In this document: positions 16,357 to 25,363 of the stretch, piece after piece | Layout of the letters: every line of letters starts with the position of its first letter | Position numbering within the stretch: the first letter of the stretch is position 1 | Source of the DNA: Paenibacillus sp. KS-LC4 | GTDB lineage: Bacteria > Bacillota > Bacilli > Paenibacillales > Paenibacillaceae | Reading direction: 5' to 3' | DNA length: 64,000 nucleotides | NCBI RefSeq assembly: GCF_036894955.1 | Contig: NZ_CP145905.1 | Location: forward strand, 6,185,608 to 6,249,607 | Position numbers and translations under genes: made by a program | The notes under the pieces: model-generated | The model's input: only the letters and a program-made list of their open reading frames with translations | Told to the model about the DNA's origin: nothing | Databases searched by the model: none

Positions 16357-18200
16357 TAGCTTCGCTCACCGTCCTCTTCCAGCATCGGCAGCGTGAACGT
16401 AACCGTCGTCCCGACATTCAGCTCCGATTCAAGCGAAATCGTGCCGCCATGCGCTTTGACGATTTCCCGGGCAATGGATAAGCCGAGCCCTGTTCCGCCC
16501 ATATTGCGCGAGCGCGCCTTATCTACACGGTAGAAGCGGTCGAAGATTTTTTGCAAATCCCGCTTCGGAATGCCAATTCCCGTATCCTTGACGCTAATCG
16601 CGATTAGCGATTGCTCCTGCTTGCGGGCGCTCAGCTGAATTTTGCCGCCGTCCAGCGTGTATTTAATCGCATTGGAAAACAGATTATCCAGCACCTGATC
16701 AATCTGATCACGGTCCAGCCAAGCGTCCTTCAGCTCGCTTTCGACCTGAATAGAAGCCCGTATCGACTTCTGGCGCAGCTGGAACGAGAACCGATCCGCC
16801 ACCTCGTCGAGCATGTCGTGGATGTTCGTCTGCCTGCGCCGCATTGGCGCCTGATTGGAATCCAGCCGCGACAAATGCAGCAGATCGGTGACGAGCCGAA
16901 TCATCCGCTCCGTCTCATTGCTAATAACACCGACGAAGCGCTCCGACAGCTCTCGCTCTGCTAGCGCACCGTCATTCAGCGCCTCTGCATAGCTCTTGAT
17001 CGTCGTCAGCGGCGTCCGAAGCTCATGGGACACATTCGCAACGAACTGCCTGCGCGACTGCTCCAGCTTCTCCTGCTCGGTGACATCCTGCAAGACGACG
17101 ATCGTTCCCGTCGTCCCTTTATCCCGGCGGTGAATAGGTGTAAAGGTGACTCGCATTATCCCTTCGGCCTCATCCATTTCCGCCTCCTCGCCCCGGTCGA
17201 GAATGAGCGTCTGCTCCTTGCCCTGGCGCAGCTCGTCCAAGCGCTGCTGAGGCAGCGCAAGCAGCTCGGTCAGGCTGCAATTTTCGCAGGTTTTGCGATC
17301 GAGCATTTCCAGCGACCGCCGATTCCAGACAATGACCTTCCCGTGCTCATCGGCCGCAATAACGCCATCGCTCATATTCGAGAGAATGGAATTAAGCTTC
17401 TCATTCTCCTCCTCATTGACCGACAGCGCCTCCTTCAGCCGAATCGTCATATCATTAAACGCCATGCTGAGCCGCCCGATTTCATCATCGCCCAGAACGG
17501 GCACCTTGAGATCGAACTTCCCTTCAGCGACCGCTGTTGCCTGCCGGGTCAGTCCTTGAATCGGGCTCGTGATCGTATGAGCCAGCAAAATGCCCAGCAC
17601 TCCCGTTAGCCCTAAAGCGATAAGCGTTCCTGAGAAAAAAATCTGATTGACCCGATTAACCGTGTCATACAGGCTATCCATCGACGCGACCATATAGACA
17701 GCGCCGAGCACATTGTCATTGTCGTTGCCTGTTACCGGCAGCGCGATGATTTTTTTTCGGACATTATTTTCGTCAATAATCTCTTCCTCGTTCTCTGGAA
17801 TGCCGACCAATGCCCGGCTCACCGCAAGCGACGGATTTTTCTTGCCTACATAGGATTCCGGCACCTGAACAGACGTCGCAACGATTTTGCCATTCGCATC
17901 GAGCACCTGCACCTCTGTGCCGCTTATGCTGAACAGGTTGCGAACGACGAGGCTGAGCCCCTCTGCGCTCTCTGCATTCGTATCCAGATCGCCGCCCGGC
18001 TTGATCGACAAGTGTCGCGCCGCCAGCTTGGACAAAATATCGGCCTGCTCCTTGAGGTTATTCGTGAAGCTGTCTGTAAGCGACGTCTTGACCGTACTGA
18101 TAAAATAAACGCCAATAAGCTGCATCGCCACCAAAATCAGCAGCAAATAAATAATAACCAGCTTCACCTGGATCGTGCGAAAAAACCGCCGCACCATCAT
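16356..18200 (-). CDS. walK: Sensor histidine kinase WalK
   Basis: Essential kinase controlling cell-wall hydrolase genes. Order of parts in 614 residues: membrane helix about 13-34, outer PAS-like sensor to about 180, second helix about 188-208, HAMP to about 257, cytoplasmic PAS about 262-370, dimerisation domain with phospho-accepting His392 in VSHELRTPLT, then the ATP-binding domain with DQVLDNLFSNAIKYT, DTGIGIP and GGTGLGLSIA. The start overlaps the walR stop by four bases (ATGA). Two consecutive ATG codons are possible starts. Cys305 and Cys308 in the PAS region (KTCENCSL) form a CxxC pair that is worth noting, since Bacillus WalK has no such obvious pair as far as I recall. Confidence 0.96.
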   Translation of the reverse strand: MMVRRFFRTIQVKLVIIYLLLILVAMQLIGVYFISTVKTSLTDSFTNNLKEQADILSKLAARHLSIKPGGDLDTNAESAEGLSLVVRNLFSISGTEVQVLDANGKIVATSVQVPESYVGKKNPSLAVSRALVGIPENEEEIIDENNVRKKIIALPVTGNDNDNVLGAVYMVASMDSLYDTVNRVNQIFFSGTLIALGLTGVLGILLAHTITSPIQGLTRQATAVAEGKFDLKVPVLGDDEIGRLSMAFNDMTIRLKEALSVNEEENEKLNSILSNMSDGVIAADEHGKVIVWNRRSLEMLDRKTCENCSLTELLALPQQRLDELRQGKEQTLILDRGEEAEMDEAEGIMRVTFTPIHRRDKGTTGTIVVLQDVTEQEKLEQSRRQFVANVSHELRTPLTTIKSYAEALNDGALAERELSERFVGVISNETERMIRLVTDLLHLSRLDSNQAPMRRRQTNIHDMLDEVADRFSFQLRQKSIRASIQVESELKDAWLDRDQIDQVLDNLFSNAIKYTLDGGKIQLSARKQEQSLIAISVKDTGIGIPKRDLQKIFDRFYRVDKARSRNMGGTGLGLSIAREIVKAHGGTISLESELNVGTTVTFTLPMLEEDGERS

Positions 18201-18961
18201 ACGTAACCGTAACCTCCCGGCTTCGTGCTTCGCATCATATAACCCAGCCCGCGCCTTGTCATAATGAACTCCGGCCTGCTCGGATCATCCTCAATCTTCT
18301 CGCGCAGCCTTCGGATCGTTACATCTACTGTCCGCACGTCGCCAAAATATTCAAAGCCCCATACCGCCTGCAGCAAATGCTCCCGCGTCATGACCTTGCC
18401 GCTGTTGCGCGCCATATAATACACAAGCTCGTATTCCCGGTGCGTCAAATCCAGCGGCTGGTTGTCCTTGTACACAACATACATATCGGTATCAATAAAT
18501 AAATTAAACAGACGCAGGCCCTGCTTCTCCTGCTCCGCATCCTGTCCGCTGTCCGCGCCCTGCGCGCCTGCCGCGCTTACCGTAACCTCAGCCGACTTCT
18601 GCTGCCGTCTTAGATGGGCCTTCACTCGGGCCAGCAGCTCGCGGGTACTGAACGGCTTCGTCACATAATCATCCGCGCCGAGCTCTAGGCCAAGCACCTT
18701 ATCAATTTCCGTATCCTTCGCCGTCAGCATAATGATCGGCATATGCAGCTTCGCGCGAACTTCACGGCACACATCCATGCCATCCTTCACTGGAAGCATC
18801 AGATCGAGCAGCATTAAATCCGGCTTCTCTGAGAAGGCAAGCTCCACAGCTTGTCCGCCGTCGAAAGCACAAATGACCTCGTAGCCTTCTTTCTCCAAGT
18901 TGAACTTCAATATATCTGCAATCGGCTGTTCGTCGTCGACCACTAAAATTTTTCCGTGCAT
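18197..18961 (-). CDS. walR: Response regulator WalR
   Basis: OmpR-type regulator, partner of WalK. The receiver domain has acidic residues DDE near the start and phospho-acceptor Asp53 in LMLLDLMLP. A winged helix DNA-binding domain fills the C-terminus (LTHREYELVYYMARNSGKVMT, DVRTVDVTIRRLREKIE). The linker between them is long and rich in Ala, Gly and Gln (about SAAGAQGADSGQDAEQEK), longer than in Bacillus homologues as far as I recall. ATG at 18959-18961 gives the usual MHGKILVVDDEQ start; a GTG two codons earlier is possible. First gene of the operon, behind a good sigma-A promoter. Confidence 0.96.
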   Translation of the reverse strand: MHGKILVVDDEQPIADILKFNLEKEGYEVICAFDGGQAVELAFSEKPDLMLLDLMLPVKDGMDVCREVRAKLHMPIIMLTAKDTEIDKVLGLELGADDYVTKPFSTRELLARVKAHLRRQQKSAEVTVSAAGAQGADSGQDAEQEKQGLRLFNLFIDTDMYVVYKDNQPLDLTHREYELVYYMARNSGKVMTREHLLQAVWGFEYFGDVRTVDVTIRRLREKIEDDPSRPEFIMTRRGLGYMMRSTKPGGYGYV

Positions 18962-19074
18962 CGTCACACCGCCTGTCGCTTCCTAATTGGATCTGTTTGA
19001 TCTTCCTACACATTAGGGTAAAACTTTATATACATAGCAATACTATCTTACCATACTGCCCTACACAGTTCCCA

Positions 19075-19104
19075 ATTAAAGTTCCTTCATGCGCTTGGTG
19101 TCAA
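19075..19104 (-). promoter_or_regulatory. Sigma-A promoter of the wal operon
   Basis: Minus strand TTGACA (19099-19104), 18-base spacer, TTTAAT (19075-19080). The -35 is perfect and the -10 has one mismatch. It lies about 115 bases before walR. Confidence 0.65.
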
Positions 19105-19134
19105 GGTTATAGCTGCTTATATTTTTAAAATAAT

Positions 19135-19180
19135 AAAAGGGAGCGCCCCCGCAAGCTTTCGCTTCGGCAGCACTCCCCCT
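19135..19180 (-). terminator. Terminator after the M23 peptidase gene
   Basis: Minus strand GGGAGTGCTGCC ... GGGGGCGCTCCC forms the stem with an inner GAAGC/GCTTGC pairing, followed by TTTTATTATTTT. Confidence 0.8.
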
Positions 19181-19196
19181 AATGGTATAAGTCCGA

Positions 19197-20780
19197 TTAT
19201 AAATATTTCAACGGGTTTTGAAGCTCCCCGTCTTTATGAATTTCAAAATGAAGGTGGACGCCGTATGACCGTCCCGTGTTTCCCATAATACCTAATTTAT
19301 CGCCTTTTTCTAATATATCGCCTACGCTGACGCTAATCGAATCAAGATGCCCGTACAGCGTTTCATATCCGTTCTTATGGTCAATAATGACTACGTTGCC
19401 ATAGCCGTTCTTCGTGCCCGCAAAACTAACAACGCCATTGTCAGCTGCTGTAATCGTTTTGCTGCCCGTCATGTCGATGCCTTTATGCATCCGTCCCCAA
19501 CGCTGTCCGAACGTGCTGGACACCGAATAGCTCGATACTGGAGAAGAGAATAAGCCCGTTCCTTCACCCAAAATGACCTTCGTGCCCTTCATCATTACAG
19601 TTGGAATAGCTTCCTTAATCACCTGCTGGTCTATCAGCTCTTCGCTGATTAGGTAACCATTCTCTTTCACGATTTTGTAGGTCAGGCTTTTGGAGCCGCT
19701 GACGCCTGCGCTGATCAGCTTGGATTCTCCAACGCGCATGTCATCATTTTGCTGAACCTCGGTTGGCGGGTCAATCGTAACGATTTCCGTCAAATTCTCG
19801 GTTGTCCGTACCGACAGCTCCGGCTGGCGAACCGTAAGATCAAGTACATCTCCAACCTTGATCATATCATCTTCAATGCCTTTGTTATTCTCATAAATTA
19901 CTTGCGGTGAAATATCAAATTTCTGAGCGATACAGCCTACGCAATCGCCTTGTGCTACCGTATATTTTGTTGGTTTAACTGTGCCCTCTACGAGCAGCTT
20001 GTACATATCATTGTCTGAGACAATTTCGCTCAGCGAAGTCGATACCGCATCCGTCTCCACCTTCTCTACGAAAGCGACATCCATCAGCTCCTTGCCTGCC
20101 TTAGGTGTATGCTTGTCCGCCTCTGCTTCCTCTGGTGAAAAAGCGAGTGCACGAACCTTCGTCGATTCCTTCTCCGCCACCTTTTTCGGTGCATATTTGC
20201 TCTGCACACGCGCCAGTATAGCATCTGCTGCTTCTTGGTTTTTCACAATACCGATTACTTTGCCATTTACCTTCACCTCTACGCCAACAGCGTGGGTTGT
20301 AAGCAGGCCCTCCAGCTTCGCAAGCGTCTGCTGCGTATCCGGGGCACCTTTGTATGCACTTGTACTCGTATATGTAAGCTGACCTGAATCCACCAAGATT
20401 GGAATATCTGGTGTTGCCTGCTGTGCTTCGGATGCCTTCTGCTCAAGCAGCGCTCCAACCTCCAGCGGACTGCCAACCGTCCCGATTTCGGTGCCGTTCA
20501 TATATAAGTGATAATAGTCATTCGTGTTAGCCTTAATATATTGTATACCGCCAATTCCGACTGCTGCCAAAATCGCGATAATTCCGCCTGCAAGGATGAA
20601 AGGTTTCTTATAGTTAGTAGCTGCTTTAGTAGCTGCTATTGTCGATGTTGATGTCGCTTGCACTGCTGCGGTCGGTTGCTGATTGATGCCTTTCGAGTCT
20701 TGTGTTCGGAATTGCCGAAAGAACTCAATGGATGTATTCCACGCCTTTCGGATCCGACCCGTTGCCCTAAAATCGGTCAT
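19197..20780 (-). CDS. M23 cell-wall endopeptidase with LysM and G5 domains
   Basis: Probable peptidoglycan hydrolase (lysostaphin-type zinc peptidase). Of 527 residues, about 61-82 form a membrane helix, 272-317 a LysM peptidoglycan-binding domain, about 335-400 a G5 domain, and 425-520 the M23 domain. Zinc and catalytic residues are seen: His432 and Asp436 in MHKGIDM, His509 and His511 in VHLHFEI. The LysM contains DCVGCIAQKF, with two cysteines where most LysM have Thr/Ser and Gly-rich residues, so a local disulfide is possible. It stands directly upstream of the WalR promoter region; M23 hydrolases are classical Wal targets, but no WalR box was verified here. Confidence 0.92.
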   Translation of the reverse strand: MTDFRATGRIRKAWNTSIEFFRQFRTQDSKGINQQPTAAVQATSTSTIAATKAATNYKKPFILAGGIIAILAAVGIGGIQYIKANTNDYYHLYMNGTEIGTVGSPLEVGALLEQKASEAQQATPDIPILVDSGQLTYTSTSAYKGAPDTQQTLAKLEGLLTTHAVGVEVKVNGKVIGIVKNQEAADAILARVQSKYAPKKVAEKESTKVRALAFSPEEAEADKHTPKAGKELMDVAFVEKVETDAVSTSLSEIVSDNDMYKLLVEGTVKPTKYTVAQGDCVGCIAQKFDISPQVIYENNKGIEDDMIKVGDVLDLTVRQPELSVRTTENLTEIVTIDPPTEVQQNDDMRVGESKLISAGVSGSKSLTYKIVKENGYLISEELIDQQVIKEAIPTVMMKGTKVILGEGTGLFSSPVSSYSVSSTFGQRWGRMHKGIDMTGSKTITAADNGVVSFAGTKNGYGNVVIIDHKNGYETLYGHLDSISVSVGDILEKGDKLGIMGNTGRSYGVHLHFEIHKDGELQNPLKYL

Positions 20781-20923
20781 GATCGTCTCCTTCTCGCCTT
20801 AATGCCGCTATCATAATTAGGTCTTCCGATTCATATCCGGGCCATTTGGCCCGTCAGAACACCCGACTATTACTTTAACATAGCCTTAACACGAGGAGCA
20901 ACCTCTCTGATTACTGCCTAATA

Positions 20924-21769
20924 TTAATATTTCTTCAGAATACTCATAATTTGCTCGTACTCTTCCTTGCTCAAATGCTGGGAAATGACCTGTTGAAGCG
21001 CTGTAAGCTCTTGATCTGTAAGGCCATTTTCCATATAGCCGGATATTGTCTGCCACGCTTCTTGGGGCAGCTTGGTCATTAATAATCCGAACAGCTCCGA
21101 CTTGTCTGTGTCGCTCATTTGGCTTTTGACCTGGTTCAGCTGATCCGTCGTAACGGCTGTTTCCGTACCGTCGATGGAGGCTCCCTCTTCACTCTGCCCC
21201 GACTGTACTAAAGGCTGCTCCCCATCCGCTTCTTCCATATCACCGTTCGTTGTGCCGCCACCCTCAATCCCGCTTTCCGTGCCGCCTGCACCTATACCTA
21301 AGGCCGAACCGCCGCCCGCTTTCGTTCCGCCGCCAATGCCAATATCCGTAAGCGGCGGCTCCGCTTGCTGACCGAAAGCATCGACGGCAAGCGGAGAATC
21401 TGCCCCTTCCCCTGCTGCTGCGCCCTCGTCTGAGGAAACCTCCCCGCTGGGCTTCTGAGCTCCTGTCTCTCCTTGCACAGCCGAGCTGCTGCTATTCGCC
21501 CCTGAGACATCCTTACCGGCCTGCGAGGCGCCAGACTGTCCCTTAGAGCCGCCTGTATCCGCCATCAACGGATCAGCGCCCCACATTTTTCCCCATAATC
21601 CGGTCAACGCCATTGGCTTTACTTCCAAGGGTAAATTATATTGCTTCAAAATCGTATCCACATAACTGCTCACAATATAGCCTGTCGTCCAAATCGACAA
21701 AAAGCTTATAATGATTCCCGCTGCCACCGTTTTCGCCAGCCACCCCGTCAGCTTCCACATGCTCTTCAC
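20924..21769 (-). CDS. Membrane-anchored protein with low-complexity linker, unknown function
   Basis: Not recognised as a known family. One N-terminal membrane segment (TVAAGIIISFLSIWTTGYIVS, about 15-35) is followed by a Gly/Ser/Ala/Glu-rich region of about 130 residues with repeats of GGGT and GxGAGG type, then a helical C-terminal part of about 75 residues (QLNQVKSQMSDTDKSELF to the end SKEEYEQIMSILKKY). The C-terminal block looks like a folded helical bundle. The start ATG is followed by KSMWKLTGWL, a positively charged lead. It lies between the M23 peptidase and an FMN reductase, all on one strand with gaps of over 90 bases. Confidence 0.75.
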   Translation of the reverse strand: MKSMWKLTGWLAKTVAAGIIISFLSIWTTGYIVSSYVDTILKQYNLPLEVKPMALTGLWGKMWGADPLMADTGGSKGQSGASQAGKDVSGANSSSSAVQGETGAQKPSGEVSSDEGAAAGEGADSPLAVDAFGQQAEPPLTDIGIGGGTKAGGGSALGIGAGGTESGIEGGGTTNGDMEEADGEQPLVQSGQSEEGASIDGTETAVTTDQLNQVKSQMSDTDKSELFGLLMTKLPQEAWQTISGYMENGLTDQELTALQQVISQHLSKEEYEQIMSILKKY

Positions 21770-21796
21770 CTTGCCCTTCCTGCTTGACCTATTTCA

Positions 21797-21819
21797 ATAA
21801 TGGTTTCTTTTACCATTAT
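21797..21819. promoter_or_regulatory. Inverted repeat upstream of the low-complexity membrane protein
   Basis: ATAATGGT, seven-base spacer, ACCATTAT: a perfect eight-base inverted repeat 28 bases before the start codon. No T-tract follows on either strand, so an operator or RNA hairpin is more likely than a terminator. Confidence 0.35.
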
Positions 21820-21867
21820 GGACAAGAGAAAGGGCGCATAACCGCTGCTCAGCGCTGAGAGACTCTT

Positions 21868-22416
21868 TTATTCAAGAGAATTGGGCCGCGCTAGACTAGC
21901 CAGCATAGCGAGCAGTTGCTGCTTCGTGCCTTCATCCGTAATAACGCATTCTTTATTCATTTTGAGAGCGATATGCGGAATCATGACTGTGCCTTGATCC
22001 ACGATCAGCGCATTAATCATATTCAGCGTGAGCAGCAGCGAAGCATTGGCTTTATCCCCGCCCATTGGAGATGGAGATGCCGTGACAACCGCCACTCTTT
22101 TGTTAACGAACTCGCCAGAGGACACGGTCCAGTCGAGCGCATTTTTTAAGGAGCCCGGGACACCATTCCCGTATTCAGGTGTACAGATGAGAACGCCGTC
22201 AGCCTCCTTTAGCTGTTTGCGCAGCTCTCTAACCGCTGCTGGCCCTTCCTCTATATCCAGATCAGGATTAAAATGCGGAAGCTCGCCCAGCCCGCTGTAA
22301 ACGCTGAAGCGCACAGGCTCGGCAGACAGTCCAATAATCGCGCTCATAAGTGCCGTGTTGGAAGACTTCTCACGCAAGCTTCCCGAAATCGCCAAAAGCT
22401 GAATATCCTTGCTCAT
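21868..22416 (-). CDS. NADPH-dependent FMN reductase family protein
   Basis: Flavodoxin-fold reductase (182 residues). The phosphate-binding loop reads SGSLREKSSNTAL near the start, and the flavin-contacting segment CTPEYGNGVPGSLKNALDW near 80-98 is characteristic of the NAD(P)H:FMN/azo reductase group. It reduces FMN or quinone-like substrates in the cytosol using NADPH; the physiological substrate cannot be told from sequence. Stands alone between purA and the unknown membrane protein. Confidence 0.9.
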   Translation of the reverse strand: MSKDIQLLAISGSLREKSSNTALMSAIIGLSAEPVRFSVYSGLGELPHFNPDLDIEEGPAAVRELRKQLKEADGVLICTPEYGNGVPGSLKNALDWTVSSGEFVNKRVAVVTASPSPMGGDKANASLLLTLNMINALIVDQGTVMIPHIALKMNKECVITDEGTKQQLLAMLASLARPNSLE

Positions 22417-22444
22417 TCCTCATCATCCCTTTTCCCTTATTGTG

Positions 22445-22479
22445 AAAAAAAGAAAGAAGACAGCATTCTCAGCTGTCCT
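22445..22479 (-). terminator. Terminator after purA
   Basis: Minus strand AGGACAGC, loop TGAGAAT, GCTGTCTT, then CTTTCTTTTTTT. Confidence 0.8.
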
Positions 22480-22508
22480 CCTACTGGTTATCCGTCTAGC
22501 GGATTCGT

Positions 22509-23795
22509 CTATTCGTATATAGCTACAACCGGGTTTGTCTGCTCGCGGTTGCGGCCGACTGAGAAAATCGCAATCGGAATACCTGTCAGCTCCGATACAC
22601 GGTTCAAGTAATTGCGCGTGTTCACTGGTAGATCATCCAGCGTTTTTGCGTCAGAAATATCCTCGGACCAGCCTGGAAGCTCCTCATATACCGCTTCGCA
22701 TTCCGCAAGCATTTTCAGGCTTGCTGGATAGTGCGTAATGATTTCCCCCTTATATTTGTAGCCTGTGCAAATTTTAACCGTCTCAATGCCTGTCATAACG
22801 TCGAGCGAGTTAAGCGACAAGCCTGTGATTCCGCTAACACGGCGAGCGTGACGTACAACTACGCTGTCGAACCAGCCTACGCGGCGCGGACGACCAGTAA
22901 CCGTACCATACTCGTGGCCTTTATCGCGAATCAGATCGCCAATAGCATTGTTTTGCTCAGTTGGGAATGGACCATCGCCAACACGTGTTGTATAGGCTTT
23001 AGCTACGCCGATAACTTGCTGGATCTTGGATGGGCCTACGCCGGAACCGATACATACGCCGCCAGCGGATGGATTCGACGAAGTTACGAATGGATATGTA
23101 CCTTGGTCAATATCCAGCATAACGCCTTGCGCGCCTTCGAAGAGCACCTTGCTGCCCGCATCAATCGCATCATTAAGCACAACGGAAGTATCCGTTACAT
23201 AGGAACGAAGCACTTCAGCATATGCAAGGTATTCCTCCACGATGCTGTCGGCGTTCAGCGGCTCGCCGCCGAATACTTGCTCAATCACTTGGTTTTTCTC
23301 GACAACAAGGCGGCGCAGCTTCTGCTCAAACTCCTCTGCATCCATCAGGTCGGCGATCCGAATGCCGTTGCGAGCGGCTTTATCCATGTAACAAGGGCCT
23401 ATGCCTTTGCCCGTTGTACCAATTTTATTATCGCCTTTGCGTGTTTCTTCCAATGCATCAAGTACGATATGATATGGCATAATGACATGGGCACGATCAC
23501 TGATTTTCAAGTTTTCAGTGGAAAACCCGTTTTCTTGAATATAGTTAATTTCTTCAATTAGCGCTTTAGGGTTAATAACCATACCATTACCAATGACACA
23601 CACTTTATTGTGATTAAAAATACCCGAAGGTACCATCGTCAGTTTATATTTCTTATTGTCAATGAGAATAGTGTGTCCGGCATTGTTACCACCTTGATAG
23701 CGAGCGACGACGTCGGCGCCTTCAGCCAGATAATCGGTAATTTTGCCTTTTCCTTCGTCTCCCCACTGCGTACCAACAACAACAACCGTAGACAT
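22509..23795 (-). CDS. purA: Adenylosuccinate synthetase
   Basis: Joins IMP and aspartate using GTP to form adenylosuccinate, the first committed step to AMP. The start block VVVVGTQWGDEGKGKITDYL holds the catalytic Asp and the GTP loop; GNNAGHT holds the catalytic His; FEGAQG and the end motif SVGRNREQT are also typical. Start chosen at ATG 23793-23795, seven bases after GGGGG, giving 428 residues; an earlier ATG at 23801 is too close. A small hairpin CGGTGT/ACACCG (23811-23828) lies just before the ribosome site. A sigma-A-like promoter and own terminator make it monocistronic. Confidence 0.97.
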   Translation of the reverse strand: MSTVVVVGTQWGDEGKGKITDYLAEGADVVARYQGGNNAGHTILIDNKKYKLTMVPSGIFNHNKVCVIGNGMVINPKALIEEINYIQENGFSTENLKISDRAHVIMPYHIVLDALEETRKGDNKIGTTGKGIGPCYMDKAARNGIRIADLMDAEEFEQKLRRLVVEKNQVIEQVFGGEPLNADSIVEEYLAYAEVLRSYVTDTSVVLNDAIDAGSKVLFEGAQGVMLDIDQGTYPFVTSSNPSAGGVCIGSGVGPSKIQQVIGVAKAYTTRVGDGPFPTEQNNAIGDLIRDKGHEYGTVTGRPRRVGWFDSVVVRHARRVSGITGLSLNSLDVMTGIETVKICTGYKYKGEIITHYPASLKMLAECEAVYEELPGWSEDISDAKTLDDLPVNTRNYLNRVSELTGIPIAIFSVGRNREQTNPVVAIYE

Positions 23796-23905
23796 AAACA
23801 TACCCCCGTCCGGTGTATAGACACACCGAAATTTACTGTTCTTCTATTGCACCGGCTTTCCCTTTCGCAAGAGAACGGCGGGTGACACACGAAGACAGCA
23901 ATATT

Positions 23906-23934
23906 AGTGTAGCAGTACCCGAAATAGAAGTCAA
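23906..23934 (-). promoter_or_regulatory. Probable purA promoter
   Basis: Minus strand TTGACT (23929-23934), 17-base spacer, TACACT (23906-23911). It starts directly after the terminator of the dnaB gene cluster and about 110 bases before the start codon. Confidence 0.5.
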
Positions 23935-23942
23935 ACTAAAAA

Positions 23943-23976
23943 CGAACAATTGTAGAAAGAGCTCTACAATTGTTCG
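23943..23976 (-). terminator. Terminator after dnaB
   Basis: Perfect 14-base inverted repeat CGAACAATTGTAGA / TCTACAATTGTTCG with six-base loop, followed on the minus strand by TTTTTTAG. Confidence 0.9.
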
Positions 23977-23983
23977 GATATCA

Positions 23984-25348
23984 TTAGGATGCCTGCGATG
24001 GATCCTCATGAGAACGGTCCAAGCTGACGAATTTATTGAAATTTTTCAGAAAGACCAGCTCTACCGTCCCAACGGGTCCATTCCGCTGCTTAGCGATAAT
24101 AATCTCGATAATATTCTTTTTCTCCGATTCCTTATCGTAATAATCATCCCGGTAAAGGAAGGATACGATATCGGCATCCTGCTCAATCGAACCGGATTCC
24201 CGAAGGTCGGACATCATCGGACGCTTATCCTGACGCTGCTCAACACCCCGGCTGAGCTGCGACAGCGCGATAACCGGCACTTCAAGCTCACGGGCAATCT
24301 GCTTCAGTGTACGGGAAATTTCCGATACCTCCTGCTGCCGATTTTCCCCTGCCTTGCCGCGGCCGGAAATAAGCTGGAGGTAATCAATCAAAATCATGCC
24401 CAGTCCGCGTTCTTTCTTGAGACGGCGGCATTTTGCACGAATGTCAGCCACCGTAATACCAGGCGTATCATCAATAAAAATTTGTGCCTCGGATAAGGCG
24501 CCAATTGCCATCGTCAGCTTTTCCCAGTCGTCGCCCTCCAGATAGCCTGTCCGCATACGGCCCGCATCCACATTCGCTTCTGCGCAAATCATCCGCTGCA
24601 CAAGCTGTGCAGCCGACATCTCCAGACTGAATATGGCAACCGTCTCGCGCGCGCGAACGCCGACATTTTGGGCAATATTCAGCGCAAACGCCGTCTTACC
24701 AACGGAAGGACGAGCCGCAACAATAATGAGATCACTGCGCTGGAAGCCCGATGTCATTTTGTCCAAATCGACAAAGCCCGATGGAATGCCTGACGTACCG
24801 CCTTTGTTCATATACAAGTGCTCGACCTTCTCGAACACTTCCATCAGCACATCGCGGATGGAAATAAACCCGCTGCTGGAGCGGCGATTGGATATTTCAA
24901 GAATTTTCTGCTCCGCATCCCCTAGAAGCGCACCTACCTGCTCCGTTCCGGCATAACCTTCGGTTACGATATTCGTAGCCGTGCGAATCAGGCGGCGCAG
25001 CAGCGATTTCTCCTCGACGATCTGAGCATAATAATCGACGTTCGCCGCCGTTGGAACGGAGCTGGCCAGCCGCGCCAAATAAGATACGCCGCCAATTTCT
25101 TCGAGGAGCTGCTGATCCTGCAAATGCGCAGTGAGCGTCACCAGATCAATCGGCTGATTATTTTCAGCCAGCTCAATCATCGCTTCATAAATACGCTGAT
25201 GGGGGCCGCTGTAAAAATCTTCACTGCGAAGACGCTCCATAGCTGTAATCAGCGCTTCCGCCTGCAGCAGCACGGCACCGATAACGGCTTGCTCCGCCTC
25301 CATGTTCTGCGGCGGAACGCGATCAAACTTCAGCTCTGTACTCATCAT
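23984..25348 (-). CDS. dnaB: Replicative DNA helicase
   Basis: Hexameric helicase that unwinds DNA at the fork (called DnaC in Bacillus). The N-terminal domain starts PPQNMEAEQAVIGAVLL. The RecA-like motor carries Walker A ARPSVGKTAF, Walker B MILIDYLQLISG and the arginine-rich ending SQLSRGVEQRQDKRPMMSDLRESG. Length 454 matches the family. Two ATG codons in tandem are possible starts. Downstream of rplI by 15 bases, the classical gdpP-rplI-dnaB order. Confidence 0.97.
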   Translation of the reverse strand: MMSTELKFDRVPPQNMEAEQAVIGAVLLQAEALITAMERLRSEDFYSGPHQRIYEAMIELAENNQPIDLVTLTAHLQDQQLLEEIGGVSYLARLASSVPTAANVDYYAQIVEEKSLLRRLIRTATNIVTEGYAGTEQVGALLGDAEQKILEISNRRSSSGFISIRDVLMEVFEKVEHLYMNKGGTSGIPSGFVDLDKMTSGFQRSDLIIVAARPSVGKTAFALNIAQNVGVRARETVAIFSLEMSAAQLVQRMICAEANVDAGRMRTGYLEGDDWEKLTMAIGALSEAQIFIDDTPGITVADIRAKCRRLKKERGLGMILIDYLQLISGRGKAGENRQQEVSEISRTLKQIARELEVPVIALSQLSRGVEQRQDKRPMMSDLRESGSIEQDADIVSFLYRDDYYDKESEKKNIIEIIIAKQRNGPVGTVELVFLKNFNKFVSLDRSHEDPSQAS

Positions 25349-25363
25349 TTCCCCCTATAACGA

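Noticed and set aside
22731..23561. 276-codon plus-strand frame
   Set aside because: Antisense to purA, no site, no known motif.
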